Below, one piece after another: positions 17,476 through 25,735 of a stretch of 64,000 nucleotides of DNA (positions are counted from its first letter, which is position 1; each line of letters opens with the position of its first letter). A program made the position numbers and the translations under genes. The notes under the pieces were generated by a model. The model made no database searches, was not told the origin of the DNA, and saw nothing but the letters and a program-made list of their open reading frames with translations. The stretch is from assembly GCF_041355105.1 (NCBI RefSeq), contig NZ_JBFUPK010000003.1, forward strand, positions 28,245 through 92,244. Reading direction: 5' to 3'. The DNA comes from Terriglobus sp. RCC_193 (lineage in GTDB: Bacteria > Acidobacteriota > Terriglobia > Terriglobales > Acidobacteriaceae).

Positions 17476-17495
17476 ATATTCCTATATGGGAATAT
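17476..17495. promoter_or_regulatory. Palindromic operator before arsR operon
   Basis: A perfect inverted repeat ATATTCC-tatatg-GGAATAT immediately upstream of the ArsR start, in an otherwise GC-rich genome. The position and A/T-rich symmetric form fit an ArsR dimer site overlapping the promoter. Confidence 0.8.
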
Positions 17496-17669
17496 CTTCA
17501 AGTCACCTTACCCGAAATATTTTGGGCAGCTTTTCATCCAACGAAACTCAAGCCGTAGCGTTAACTACACAGCTACCTCAGGTGTTGATGCACAGGCTGC
17601 AGGCGTAGCCTGTGCTCGTGCCGCCGCGCGCTTCCCGCTGCCGCACTACTCCACACATCAGGTCTACCC

Positions 17670-18638
17670 ATGAGCCGTCTGCGTCCCGCGCGTCTGTTGC
17701 TCCTTTGCCTCTTCGTCTTCTTCGGATGCCTGCCCACGCTCATGGCACAGGCCACCACCTGGCAACCATCGCCGGGGCACATGCAGATTCCTATCTGGCC
17801 CGGCAATATCCCGGATGCACGCCCCGCCAAAGGCCCGGAACACATGGAGGTTACCTCCGATCCGAAGCACTTCATTGCGGGCAAGCCATCGACCGGCATC
17901 GAGAACGTCTCCCGCCCCACCATGACGATCTACTCGCCTAAAGGCAACAACACTGGCGTTGCAGTGGTCGTGTTTCCGGGTGGCGGCTTTATGGAACTCG
18001 CCATCGACCTCGAAGGTACCGAGGTCTGCGACTGGCTCACTGCACGCGGCATCACCTGTATCGTGCTGAAGTACCGCGTGCCAGCGCCACGTTCACACCC
18101 CTATTGGGGAGCCTATCCCGAATCTCCCATGGCACTGGAAGACGCGCAGCGAACCATGGGGCTCGTCCGTCAACACGCTGCCGAATGGAAGATCAACCCA
18201 CACAAAATCGGCGTACTTGGCTTCTCAGCAGGCGGCCACATGGTTGCAGCAATGAGCGTTCACTTTGACAAGCGCATCTACCCGCGCGTGGACGCCGCAG
18301 ACGACCAAAGCTGCCGCCCCGACTTTGCCGTTGCTCTGTACCCCGGACACCTGGGCTTCAAACGCGGCACGCTCGAACTGAACCCCGATATCGCAAGCCA
18401 CATCACCGCGCAGACGCCGCCCACCTTCCTTCTCCAGAACGAGAACGACAACGTAGACAGCATCTGGGACGCGCTCAGCTACGAAGCCGCGCTGATCAAA
18501 GCAAAGGTCCCGGTGGAGTTCCACTCCTACGCCGAAGGCGCCCACGCCTTCGGCCTCCGCCCAACGAAGTATCCCGTCACCAGCTGGCCACATCTCGTGG
18601 AGATATGGCTGCACACCATCGGCATGTTGAATCAGTAA
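17670..18638 (+). CDS. Secreted alpha/beta-hydrolase (BD-FAE/acetylxylan-esterase-like)
   Basis: A 322-aa protein with a signal peptide (about 1-27, ending LMAQ). The alpha/beta-hydrolase core has the oxyanion block PGGGF (103-107), the nucleophile elbow GFSAGGH (Ser186), an acid candidate in ENDNVD (about 258-263) and the catalytic His in GAHAFG (His292). It resembles secreted carbohydrate esterases often labelled xylanase/acetylesterase. Together with the GH5 enzyme it suggests plant-polymer use. A hairpin follows the stop. Confidence 0.87.
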   Translation: MSRLRPARLLLLCLFVFFGCLPTLMAQATTWQPSPGHMQIPIWPGNIPDARPAKGPEHMEVTSDPKHFIAGKPSTGIENVSRPTMTIYSPKGNNTGVAVVVFPGGGFMELAIDLEGTEVCDWLTARGITCIVLKYRVPAPRSHPYWGAYPESPMALEDAQRTMGLVRQHAAEWKINPHKIGVLGFSAGGHMVAAMSVHFDKRIYPRVDAADDQSCRPDFAVALYPGHLGFKRGTLELNPDIASHITAQTPPTFLLQNENDNVDSIWDALSYEAALIKAKVPVEFHSYAEGAHAFGLRPTKYPVTSWPHLVEIWLHTIGMLNQ

Positions 18639-18641
18639 CCT

Positions 18642-18674
18642 CCAAAGCAAGTCTCTCGTGAGAGTTTGCTTTGG
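18642..18674 (+). terminator. Long hairpin after the esterase gene
   Basis: CCAAAGCAA (18642-18650) pairs with TTGCTTTGG (18666-18674) around an inner CTCTC-gt-GAGAG stem. It lies 4 bp after the stop, with no T run afterward, so its efficiency is uncertain. Confidence 0.7.
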
Positions 18675-18707
18675 ATACACTGGACACGCTTTCTATAGGG
18701 GGAACAT

Positions 18708-19691
18708 ATGCATCTGCGAGGAAGTGTCATTCCGGGAGCATGTCTTGCTTTCATAGCTTTCGTGTGCGTTACACGCTCCCTTTCTGGAATGCCGGTTGCA
18801 CTTCCCATCTTTCGCGCTGAGTTTCCAGAACAGGCGCAGGGCGATACCTTAGCATTCGACGTTGCATCCGTCCGTCGGAATCTTGCAGGGGAGAACGGCC
18901 AGGGAGCAGACAAGCCGCGCATGAACTTTCCCATTGGCTCCGACGATGCGTATTACAACACGGGCGGCGTTTTCTCCGCGACGAATCTGCCGCTTATCTC
19001 ATATCTGATCTTTGCCTACAAAATCACGAACAACAATCGGCAGGCGTTGATCGACTCTGCACCTCCCTGGGTTAACTCGGAGTTCTACAACATAGAAGCG
19101 CGCACGGATCGCAAGAGTGTCACTAAGGACGAGATGCGCCAGATGATGCAGTCACTTTTGAAGGAGCGTTTTCATCTTTACGCGCATACGGAATCACGAG
19201 AGACGCGCGTGTATGCTGCGGAACTGGACCATCCGGGAAAGCTCGGAATTCAACTGCGTCCGCATCCCATAGATACTCCGTGCCAACGGGAAGGGGGAGA
19301 TAATGAGGACACGAAGCGCTTCACTCCGTCCTTTGATCCCCAGGGATTTCCGCTCGTTTGTGGCCGTTTTGTCAATGCAATCAAGACGCTACAAGCGCAC
19401 CACCGGCGCATTGGGGGTGGCGATCTCGCTATGTCCCAAATCCTTAGTTCCTTCACTGGCGTCGGCAATCTTGGGCATCCCGTCGTGGACAGAACTGGCC
19501 TCGCCGGTAAATATGATTTTGTTCTGGATTTCTTGCCAGACCCTCCGCCGGGATCCGAAGAGCCTGCCGATGCCAGTGGCCCACGCTTTGTTGCAGCCGT
19601 CCGATCACAACTGGGACTGAAGCTCATTGCCGACAAGGCATCAATCGATTTCGTGATCCTCGACCACATTGAGCATCCGACGCCGAACTAA
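18708..19691 (+). CDS. TIGR03435 family exported protein
   Basis: A 327-aa protein of the TIGR03435 family, which is greatly expanded in soil Acidobacteria. After an N-terminal signal-like segment come FDVASVRRN (the family opening), a long beta-rich middle, the conserved GHPVVDRTGLAGKYDFVLDF block (about 264-283) and the closing SIDFVILDHIEHPTPN. The function of the family is unknown. The start is preceded by a GGGGGA-like site (aggggGAAcat). A second member is at 37.1-37.9 kb. Confidence 0.9.
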   Translation: MHLRGSVIPGACLAFIAFVCVTRSLSGMPVALPIFRAEFPEQAQGDTLAFDVASVRRNLAGENGQGADKPRMNFPIGSDDAYYNTGGVFSATNLPLISYLIFAYKITNNNRQALIDSAPPWVNSEFYNIEARTDRKSVTKDEMRQMMQSLLKERFHLYAHTESRETRVYAAELDHPGKLGIQLRPHPIDTPCQREGGDNEDTKRFTPSFDPQGFPLVCGRFVNAIKTLQAHHRRIGGGDLAMSQILSSFTGVGNLGHPVVDRTGLAGKYDFVLDFLPDPPPGSEEPADASGPRFVAAVRSQLGLKLIADKASIDFVILDHIEHPTPN

Positions 19692-19698
19692 TGAGAAC

Positions 19699-20403
19699 TT
19701 ATCCCCGAGCCTTCAGATAAAACTCCGCCAGCTCCAGATCGCCCGGCTGCGTGATCTTCAGGTTCGTCGACGAACCCTGCACCACGGCAACCGTGATGCC
19801 CGCGCGCTCCAGCAGACTTGCTTCATCGGTCCCCGAGAAGCTATCCGCTTCAGCCTCATCAAACGCACGCCACAGATCAGCAAAGCGAGCGCCCTGCGGC
19901 GTCTGCGCCTGCACCACACGTTCGCGCGGCACGGTGCCGGTGATGATGGCGCCATCCGCAGTGCGTTCCACCAGCTTGATGGTGTCAATCGCACCCACAC
20001 CTACAATCGCCGCGCCATGCTTTGCAATCGCCTCAATGGTGCGTTCAATCACCGCAGGCTCAATCAACGGACGCACTGCGTCATGCACCAGCACAATGTC
20101 GTCGTCACCGGCATCCAGTGACCGCAGCGCAGCAGCGACCGACTCCTGCCGTGTCTCGCCTCCGGTCACCACGCGTACCTTATCGCCAAGCCCATATTGC
20201 ACAAGCTGCGCGCGAACGTGATCCATCTCCGTGGCCCGCACTGCCAGCGTCACCGTGGTGACATTCGCCTTATCCACAAACGCGCGAACACTGTGGATCA
20301 GGATCGGCACACCGCCGAGTGAAAGAAACTGCTTGGCGCTGACACCGGGCACAGCCATGCGCGTGCCCAACCCCGCTGCCGGAAGAATTGCGTGAACAAC
20401 CAT
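19699..20403 (-). CDS. ispD: 2-C-methyl-D-erythritol 4-phosphate cytidylyltransferase
   Basis: The third step of the MEP isoprenoid pathway: couples CTP to methylerythritol phosphate. The 234-aa product has the nucleotide-binding start AILPAAGLGTRM, VTGGETRQESV, VLVHDAVRPL and QTPQGARF motifs. The frame opens 20 codons earlier, but ATG at 20403 gives the standard N-terminus. It is divergent from ispF (136 bp), which acts two steps later. It converges on TIGR03435 with a 7-bp gap. Confidence 0.95.
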   Translation of the reverse strand: MVVHAILPAAGLGTRMAVPGVSAKQFLSLGGVPILIHSVRAFVDKANVTTVTLAVRATEMDHVRAQLVQYGLGDKVRVVTGGETRQESVAAALRSLDAGDDDIVLVHDAVRPLIEPAVIERTIEAIAKHGAAIVGVGAIDTIKLVERTADGAIITGTVPRERVVQAQTPQGARFADLWRAFDEAEADSFSGTDEASLLERAGITVAVVQGSSTNLKITQPGDLELAEFYLKARG

Positions 20404-20538
20404 AGGGAGTGAAGTATATCGGGTTGCGCCGCATTGCGCATCGGCGCGTATTCTCAAAGGCAATGCCGTTTATGCTGGAAAGCGACAAGTCTCCCGCTGC
20501 GTGACCACACCGCGGCAAAAAAGAAAGCAGGCAGCACG

Positions 20539-21159
20539 ATGGGCATGAGGATTGGGTACGGCTTTGATTCGCACGCGTTCAAGCCGGGCGTACCGCTGGT
20601 GATCGGCGGCATGAAGATCGATCATCCCGAAGGTCTCGCAGGCCATTCGGACGGCGACCTGCTCCTCCACGCCATCACCGACGCCCTGCTCGGAGCCGTC
20701 TCCGCAGGCGACATCGGCACCTTTTTCCCGCCCAGCGACATGCGCTGGAAGAACGCCGACTCCACCATCTTCCTCGAAACCGCGCTGGAAGAGATTGCCA
20801 CCGCTGGCTACCGCATCGTCAATCTCGACTGCGTGCTCATCATGATGCGCCCCAAGCTGGTGCCCATTGCAGGCGAAATGCGCGCCCGCGTAGCCGAGCT
20901 GCTGCACATCTCTGAACGCGACGTCAGCATCAAGGCCAAGACACCAGAAGGCCTGCCGCAGGAAGGCACCGCCGTCTCCCACGTCACAGTGCTACTGGAA
21001 TCCATCCCCGGATTAGAAGAGCCAAAAAAGCTGGTAGCAGAAATCGACGACCCCACCGAAGTCGACGTCGTGGTCCGCACGCTCATGGGCGAAGAAGAGC
21101 CGCACAACATGGCACGCCTGGGCCGCAAACCCACCTTCGACACCGACGATCTGACTTAG
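20539..21159 (+). CDS. ispF: 2-C-methyl-D-erythritol 2,4-cyclodiphosphate synthase
   Basis: The MEP-pathway cyclase. RIGYGFDSHAF (metal Asp/His) and GHSDGDLLLHAITDALLGA are the signature; TFFPPSD and KAKTPEGLP follow. At 206 aa it is about 45 residues longer than usual (near 157-160): after the conserved core ends at VLLE comes an acidic tail (PGLEEPKKLVAEIDDPTEVD and beyond) of unknown use. The frame is open 35 codons upstream, but ATG 20539 is the canonical start. It is head-to-head with ispD. Confidence 0.95.
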   Translation: MGMRIGYGFDSHAFKPGVPLVIGGMKIDHPEGLAGHSDGDLLLHAITDALLGAVSAGDIGTFFPPSDMRWKNADSTIFLETALEEIATAGYRIVNLDCVLIMMRPKLVPIAGEMRARVAELLHISERDVSIKAKTPEGLPQEGTAVSHVTVLLESIPGLEEPKKLVAEIDDPTEVDVVVRTLMGEEEPHNMARLGRKPTFDTDDLT

Positions 21160-21181
21160 ATTTATTCCTGCTAAAAATCCG

Positions 21182-21218
21182 GCCTCCGGGTGTACGCTTT
21201 CAGCCAACACCCGGAGGC
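21182..21218 (+). promoter_or_regulatory. Perfect hairpin burying the RBS of the 120-aa gene
   Basis: GCCTCCGGGTGT (21182-21193) and ACACCCGGAGGC (21207-21218) form a perfect 12-bp stem around 13 bases. The downstream arm contains GGAGG, the only Shine-Dalgarno for the ATG at 21228. It could be a translational switch or simply double as the ispF terminator; no T run follows. Confidence 0.8.
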
Positions 21219-21227
21219 AAAACGCGC

Positions 21228-21590
21228 ATGCAGCACACGCCGCCCGATCCAGCACAGATTCACGCCACGATGATGGCGATGATTCCCTTCATTTTCTTTG
21301 GCATGTTCATTGTCTGGGCAATCATCATCGTGCCCTTCTGGCAGATCTTCAAAAAAGCAGGCATGACACCCGCGCTTTCACTGCTGATGATCCTGCCGCT
21401 GGTGAACGTCATCATGCTGTATGTGCTGGGCTTCTCCCGCTGGAACGTGATCCCGGCTGGCCCGGAATACCCACCGTATCCGCCGCCGTACCCGCCGCAG
21501 CCCGGCTATGTACCGCCCACGGCCTACGCCGCTCCACCACCGCCGCCGCCGTACGTACCGCCACCATCCGACCCCGACCCTAAGGCCTGA
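21228..21590 (+). CDS. Small two-TM membrane protein with proline-rich tail
   Basis: A 120-aa protein. Two hydrophobic helices (about 16-38 and 47-68) flank the short motif FWQIFKKAGMTPALSLLM; the C-terminal 45 residues are a Pro/Tyr-rich tail (repeated YPP and PPPPP). Such two-helix proteins are widespread but uncharacterised. The Shine-Dalgarno GGAGG, about 10 bases ahead, lies inside a perfect hairpin. It converges on the VapC-like gene with a 7-bp gap. Confidence 0.82.
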   Translation: MQHTPPDPAQIHATMMAMIPFIFFGMFIVWAIIIVPFWQIFKKAGMTPALSLLMILPLVNVIMLYVLGFSRWNVIPAGPEYPPYPPPYPPQPGYVPPTAYAAPPPPPPYVPPPSDPDPKA

Positions 21591-21597
21591 GTTTCGT

Positions 21598-21969
21598 TTA
21601 GACCAACAGAACAGGCACGCCGTATTCACTCAGAATGCGGTCATGCGTCACCAGCGTCAGACCTTCCATCCTGGCCTGTGCCAGCAACAGATGGTCAAAG
21701 GGATCGTTATGCAAACGCGGCAGTTCAACTACGGCAGCAGCGTGTTCAGGAGCAATCGATAGAAGCGTACAACCGAGATGCAGTGCCAGGGCCTGAACAT
21801 CTCGCTGTGGCAATTTGCCTCCATGCATTTTGAGTGACAGCTCCCAAATGCCGGCAGCGCTGAAATAAAGCTCTCGCGCGTCTTGGATGGACGATATAGC
21901 AGTTTCAGTAAGGCGCAGATCAGCATCTGCATACCAAAGCAGGATGTGGCTATCCAGAAGAAGGTTCAA
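21598..21969 (-). CDS. PIN-domain toxin (VapC-like)
   Basis: A 123-aa PIN-domain ribonuclease. Catalytic acidic residues are visible in LLLDSHILLWY (first Asp), IWELSLK (Glu), DPFDHLLLAQA (Asp pair) and THDRIL (Asp). It is the toxin half of a type II pair: the TTG start overlaps the antitoxin TGA by 2 bases, giving coupled translation. An open extension upstream lies wholly inside the antitoxin gene. The RNA target is unknown. Confidence 0.87.
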   Translation of the reverse strand: MNLLLDSHILLWYADADLRLTETAISSIQDARELYFSAAGIWELSLKMHGGKLPQRDVQALALHLGCTLLSIAPEHAAAVVELPRLHNDPFDHLLLAQARMEGLTLVTHDRILSEYGVPVLLV

Positions 21970-22223
21970 TCGATCATTCCAAGGGCGCGCTGAACGTCTT
22001 CTGGCCAAGGCTTGTCAAGTTCTTCGATCAGGTCTTTGAAGTCGCCCTTTGCGAAACCGGGTGCAGGCCTGCGTGGCTTTTTTCCCATCTTCGGTTCATC
22101 AATCGGAACCAGTTTCAGCAGTGGCTTCCCGGCTCTGGAGATAACCACTTCTTCTCCGTGGCTCGCCTTCTCCACCAGCGCGGAAAACTTCGTCTTCGCC
22201 TCGTAGATGTTGTAAGCCGCCAT
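21966..22223 (-). CDS. Phd/YefM-family antitoxin (VapB partner)
   Basis: An 85-aa antitoxin. The N-terminal DNA-binding Phd/YefM fold is seen in YNIYEAKTKFSALVEKASHGEEVVISRAGKP (given here only as its start and end landmarks, about residues 4-36), followed by a basic linker (KMGKKPRRPAPGFAKG) and a toxin-wrapping C-terminus. It lies directly upstream of and overlaps the PIN toxin. Repeats of TTGGTCAAC just upstream are its probable operator. Confidence 0.87.
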   Translation of the reverse strand: MAAYNIYEAKTKFSALVEKASHGEEVVISRAGKPLLKLVPIDEPKMGKKPRRPAPGFAKGDFKDLIEELDKPWPEDVQRALGMID

Positions 22224-22240
22224 GCCGCCAGACTAACCCT

Positions 22241-22278
22241 GTTGGTCAACTTGGTCAACCTCACCGAAACGGTAGAAT
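22241..22278. promoter_or_regulatory. Candidate antitoxin operator overlapping gltX promoter
   Basis: Two direct copies of TTGGTCAAC (22242-22250, 22251-22259) also form overlapping GTTG..CAAC half-palindromes. The second copy supplies a TTGGTC -35 with TAGAAT (22273-22278) as -10 at a 16-bp spacing, pointing at gltX. The implied start site is only a few bases before the gltX ATG, so the gltX message may be nearly leaderless. Confidence 0.55.
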
Positions 22279-22288
22279 CAACGGTGGC

Positions 22289-23830
22289 ATGACTTCCGAA
22301 TTTATCAATAAGGCGACGGCGCCCGTTCGCGTCCGTATCGCACCGTCACCCACGGGTGACCCGCACGTCGGCACGGCCTACATCGGCCTGCTCAACTACG
22401 TCTTCGCTCAGCAGCGTGGCGGCAAATTCATCCTCCGCATTGAGGACACCGACCGCACCCGCTTCGTCTCCACCAGCGAGCAGATGATCTTCGACTCCCT
22501 GCGTTGGGTCGGCCTCCAGTGGGACGAGGGCCCAGATGTCGGCGGCCCCGTCGGCCCCTATCGCCAGAGCGAACGCACCGAAATCTACCGCGAATACTGC
22601 CAGAAGCTCATCGACAGCGGTCACGCCTACCGCGCCTTCGAAACGCCGGAAGCGCTGGAAGAAGAGCGCAAGGCCCAGATGGCCGCCAAGACTGCGCCCA
22701 AGTACAACGGCCCCAGCCGCTACTACACCGCGGAACAGGCCGAAGCTGCAATCGCAGCAGGCAAGCCCTACACCGTACGCCTGCGCGTGCCCAACGGCGA
22801 AAAGGGCCCTGGCATCTCGTCAACCACCTTCCGCGACGAACTCCGCGGCGACATCACCTTTGACCACCACAACGTGGACGACCAGGTGCTGCTCAAGTCA
22901 GACGGCTACCCCACCTACCACCTCGCCAACGTCGTCGACGACCACCTGATGGGCATCACCGACGTCATCCGCGCCGAAGAGTGGATCAGCTCCACGCCCA
23001 AGCACGTGTTGCTCTACCAGGCCTTCGGCTGGGAGCTGCCGCGCTTCTGGCACATGCCCCTGCTGCGCAACATCGACAAGAGCAAGATCAGCAAGCGCAA
23101 GAACCCCGTCTCGCTCATCTACTATCGTCAGGCTGGCTTCCTGCCGAACGCTCTGCTGAACTACCTCGGCCTGATGGGCGGCGGCATGGCTCAGCCCACC
23201 GAGCAGGAGATCGTCAGCAAGGGCCTCGACATGAAGCTCTCCGACATCTTCTCGATTGAGGACATGAAGGAGAAGTTCGACTTCCAGCGCATCTCGCTCG
23301 GAGGCCCGGTCTTCGATCTGGTCAAGCTCAAGTGGATGAACGGCGAATACCTCCGCAAGCTGTCGTCAGACGAGTTCTTCACCGCACTGCGCCAGACCAT
23401 CCTTTCCGACGACTACATCAAGGCCATCGCGCCGCTGGTGCAGACGCGCATTGAAACGCTCGGCCAGTTCGGCGACATGACCGGCTTCTTCTTCGCGGAC
23501 AACATCCTGCCCACACCGGAACTCTTCGTTCCCAAGAAGCGCACGCTGGAAGAGACACTCACCTTCGCCACGGACCTGCTCGCCGCACTCGAAACCAGCG
23601 ACTGGACTACCGAAGCCATCGACGCCTCCGTCCGCGGAGTTCTTACCGCAAAGGAGTGGAGCGTCAAGGAAGGCTTCATGCTCCTCCGCGCCATCCTCAC
23701 TGGCAGCACCGCATCGCCGCCGCTGTTGGAATCGCTGGTCGTCTTCGGCAAAGCGCGGTCTCTGGATCGTTTCCGCCGCTTCATGGAAGCACAGAAGAAG
23801 GCCGCAGCGCTGGCCAACCGCGGAAAGTAA
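22289..23830 (+). CDS. gltX: Glutamyl-tRNA synthetase
   Basis: A class I aminoacyl-tRNA synthetase, 513 aa. The HIGH-type motif is in APSPTGDPHVGTAYIGL (about 18-34) and the KMSKS loop reads KSKISKRK (about 263-270); a C-terminal anticodon-binding domain completes it. It heads a plus-strand run with lptE, holA and a HAD gene. No Shine-Dalgarno is obvious. A second open frame overlaps it but is a shadow. Confidence 0.97.
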   Translation: MTSEFINKATAPVRVRIAPSPTGDPHVGTAYIGLLNYVFAQQRGGKFILRIEDTDRTRFVSTSEQMIFDSLRWVGLQWDEGPDVGGPVGPYRQSERTEIYREYCQKLIDSGHAYRAFETPEALEEERKAQMAAKTAPKYNGPSRYYTAEQAEAAIAAGKPYTVRLRVPNGEKGPGISSTTFRDELRGDITFDHHNVDDQVLLKSDGYPTYHLANVVDDHLMGITDVIRAEEWISSTPKHVLLYQAFGWELPRFWHMPLLRNIDKSKISKRKNPVSLIYYRQAGFLPNALLNYLGLMGGGMAQPTEQEIVSKGLDMKLSDIFSIEDMKEKFDFQRISLGGPVFDLVKLKWMNGEYLRKLSSDEFFTALRQTILSDDYIKAIAPLVQTRIETLGQFGDMTGFFFADNILPTPELFVPKKRTLEETLTFATDLLAALETSDWTTEAIDASVRGVLTAKEWSVKEGFMLLRAILTGSTASPPLLESLVVFGKARSLDRFRRFMEAQKKAAALANRGK

Positions 23831-23854
23831 ATGCTGAAGCCGGTCACCACAACA

Positions 23855-23915
23855 CGTCGTCATCCTGAGCGAAGCACGAAGTGCGAAGCCGAAGGACCTG
23901 CATTCCTTTCCCCTT
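23855..23915. repeat. REP-like module between gltX and lptE
   Basis: The tcatcctgagcgaagcacgaagtgcgaagccgaaggacctgc-type module lies in the 117-bp gap between the gltX stop and the lptE start. It contains a GCACGAAGTGC palindrome as its variable centre. Confidence 0.85.
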
Positions 23916-23947
23916 ACTCCAACGTAGGGGGAAAGCGAAAGCAGCCC

Positions 23948-24463
23948 ATGCTACGGTCTTTTCTGCTTCTTGCATTCACAGCCCTCACCGGCTGCGGTTA
24001 CCACGTAGCAGGCTCGGCCGCGCACGTTCCGGCCAACGTCCGCACCCTGGCTGTCCCCATCTTCAAAACCAACGTGGTGCAATACCGTACGGAAGTCGCC
24101 CTGACCGACGCGACTATCCGCGAACTCAACACCCGCACGCGTTATCACATCACCGCGTCCGACGATCCTGAATCTGCCGACGCCACGCTCACGGGCACCG
24201 TCCTCACGGAAACCATCGCACCGCTCACCTACGATCCCAGCACCGGCTCCACATCCAGTTACCTCATCCAGATCACGGCAAAGATCATGCTCACCGCCCG
24301 CGATGGCCACGTCCTCTACCAAAACGACAAACTCAGCTTCCGCGAGCAATACCAGTCCACGCAGGACCTCAGCGCCTTCATTCAGGAAGACAGCGCCGCC
24401 GTCCGACGCCTCTCGCGCGACATGGCCAGCGAGATCGTTGCCGACATCCTGAATAGCTTTTAG
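23948..24463 (+). CDS. lptE: LPS-assembly lipoprotein LptE
   Basis: A 171-aa lipoprotein that plugs the LptD barrel and helps deliver LPS to the outer leaflet. Its signal peptide ends in the lipobox LTGC (Cys at about 16), followed by GYHVAG, NVRTLAVPIFKTN and a C-terminal helix typical of the family. Synteny supports the call: lptE-holA is also adjacent in E. coli. The frame runs on upstream through a REP module, but only ATG 23948 gives a lipoprotein signal. Confidence 0.88.
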   Translation: MLRSFLLLAFTALTGCGYHVAGSAAHVPANVRTLAVPIFKTNVVQYRTEVALTDATIRELNTRTRYHITASDDPESADATLTGTVLTETIAPLTYDPSTGSTSSYLIQITAKIMLTARDGHVLYQNDKLSFREQYQSTQDLSAFIQEDSAAVRRLSRDMASEIVADILNSF

Positions 24464-24556
24464 TTTTGTCCCACGTCTTCCACAGTGTTGCGCAGTTGAT
24501 TCCTGCACCGCATTCAGGGCACACACAGCCCCACATCTCGTCGAAAATAGATACCA

Positions 24557-25732
24557 GTGCCGCCGTTACGTTCGTTCGCATCCACAGACCGCTTCCTCGC
24601 CCAACTCGGCACCGCCGAGATGCGACCGGCCTACGTCCTTCTGGGCGATGAGATATTCCTCTACGAACGCGCGCGCCAGGGCATCCTCGAAAAGCTCGTC
24701 CCCACCGACCTCCGCGACTTCTGTCTGCACGACCTCGAACTCGGCAGCGAAACCACCATCTTTGAAGCGCTCGACCTCGCACAGACGCCATCACTCATGG
24801 CGCCCTTCCAGGTCATCTTTATCCGCGGCCTCAAGAGCCTCTACGGACGCGGCGCAAAGAAGGAAGAGTTCGCAGCACTCGACCGCTACTTCCAGTCGCC
24901 CAACCCGCAGGCACTCATTCTCTTCGTCGCAGACCACCTCACGCTGCCCACTGACCTTCGCCGCATGGAGCGCGAAGACAAGGACCGCTACGACCGCATC
25001 AAGGAAACACTCGGTGAATACTGCGGCATCGTGGAACTGCAAAAAGTAGAAGAGAGCGACGCCGCACGCTGGGTCATCGGCACTGCGGAAGAACGTGGCG
25101 TCAAGTGCGATCCCGATGCCGCACGCGAACTCGTCGACGCACTCGCCGTGGACATGATGATCATCCGCAGCGAACTGGAAAAGCTGCTGCTCTACGTCAG
25201 CGCGCCCGTCCGCGAAAACAACCTCGACGCCACACAGTTCGGTCACATCACACTCGGCGACGTCGAAACGATGGTGCTCGCAGCCAAGCAGCGTTCGCTC
25301 TACGAACTGACCGACGCGCTCTCGCAACGCGACCGCCCACGCGCACTCTCACTGCTGCATGGCCTTCTGCACGCCAGCGATGGCGGCGAAGATTCCGCCA
25401 TCGGCCATCTCTACATGCTGGCGCGCACCTATCGCCAGATGCTCATCATCCACGAGAAAAACGTGCGTGACTCACGCGCCATCTGGCAGGTTCTCTGGCA
25501 GGGCTTTCGCATGCCTCCCTTCGCTGCCGACGTTTTGATCCAGCAGGCACGCCGCTACAAATCGCGCCGCGAAATCTCACGCGCCATGCGCCTCATCGCA
25601 CGTGCCGACATCGAACTGCGCAGCGGCCCCGTCGACAAGACACTCGTACTCGAACGCCTCATCCTCGACCTCGCCACCGAACCCCGCAATGGTGTCTTCG
25701 CAGAATCCGCGCAGTTCGCACTGGAGATGTAA
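24557..25732 (+). CDS. holA: DNA polymerase III delta subunit (clamp loader)
   Basis: A 391-aa delta subunit that opens the beta clamp. RPAYVLLGDEIFLYERA (about 22-38) is the N-terminal fold opening with the clamp-contact region; the middle AAA+-like lid and C-terminal collar (SLLHGLLHASDGG..IGHLYMLARTYRQM) match the family. The start is GTG. It sits between lptE and a HAD gene on the same strand, 93 bp after lptE. Confidence 0.9.
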   Translation: MPPLRSFASTDRFLAQLGTAEMRPAYVLLGDEIFLYERARQGILEKLVPTDLRDFCLHDLELGSETTIFEALDLAQTPSLMAPFQVIFIRGLKSLYGRGAKKEEFAALDRYFQSPNPQALILFVADHLTLPTDLRRMEREDKDRYDRIKETLGEYCGIVELQKVEESDAARWVIGTAEERGVKCDPDAARELVDALAVDMMIIRSELEKLLLYVSAPVRENNLDATQFGHITLGDVETMVLAAKQRSLYELTDALSQRDRPRALSLLHGLLHASDGGEDSAIGHLYMLARTYRQMLIIHEKNVRDSRAIWQVLWQGFRMPPFAADVLIQQARRYKSRREISRAMRLIARADIELRSGPVDKTLVLERLILDLATEPRNGVFAESAQFALEM

Positions 25733-25735
25733 ACG

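Noticed and set aside
23831-23947. N-terminal extension of LptE through the REP module
   Set aside because: The frame is open, but only ATG 23948 yields a lipoprotein signal with lipobox; the upstream segment is repeat DNA.
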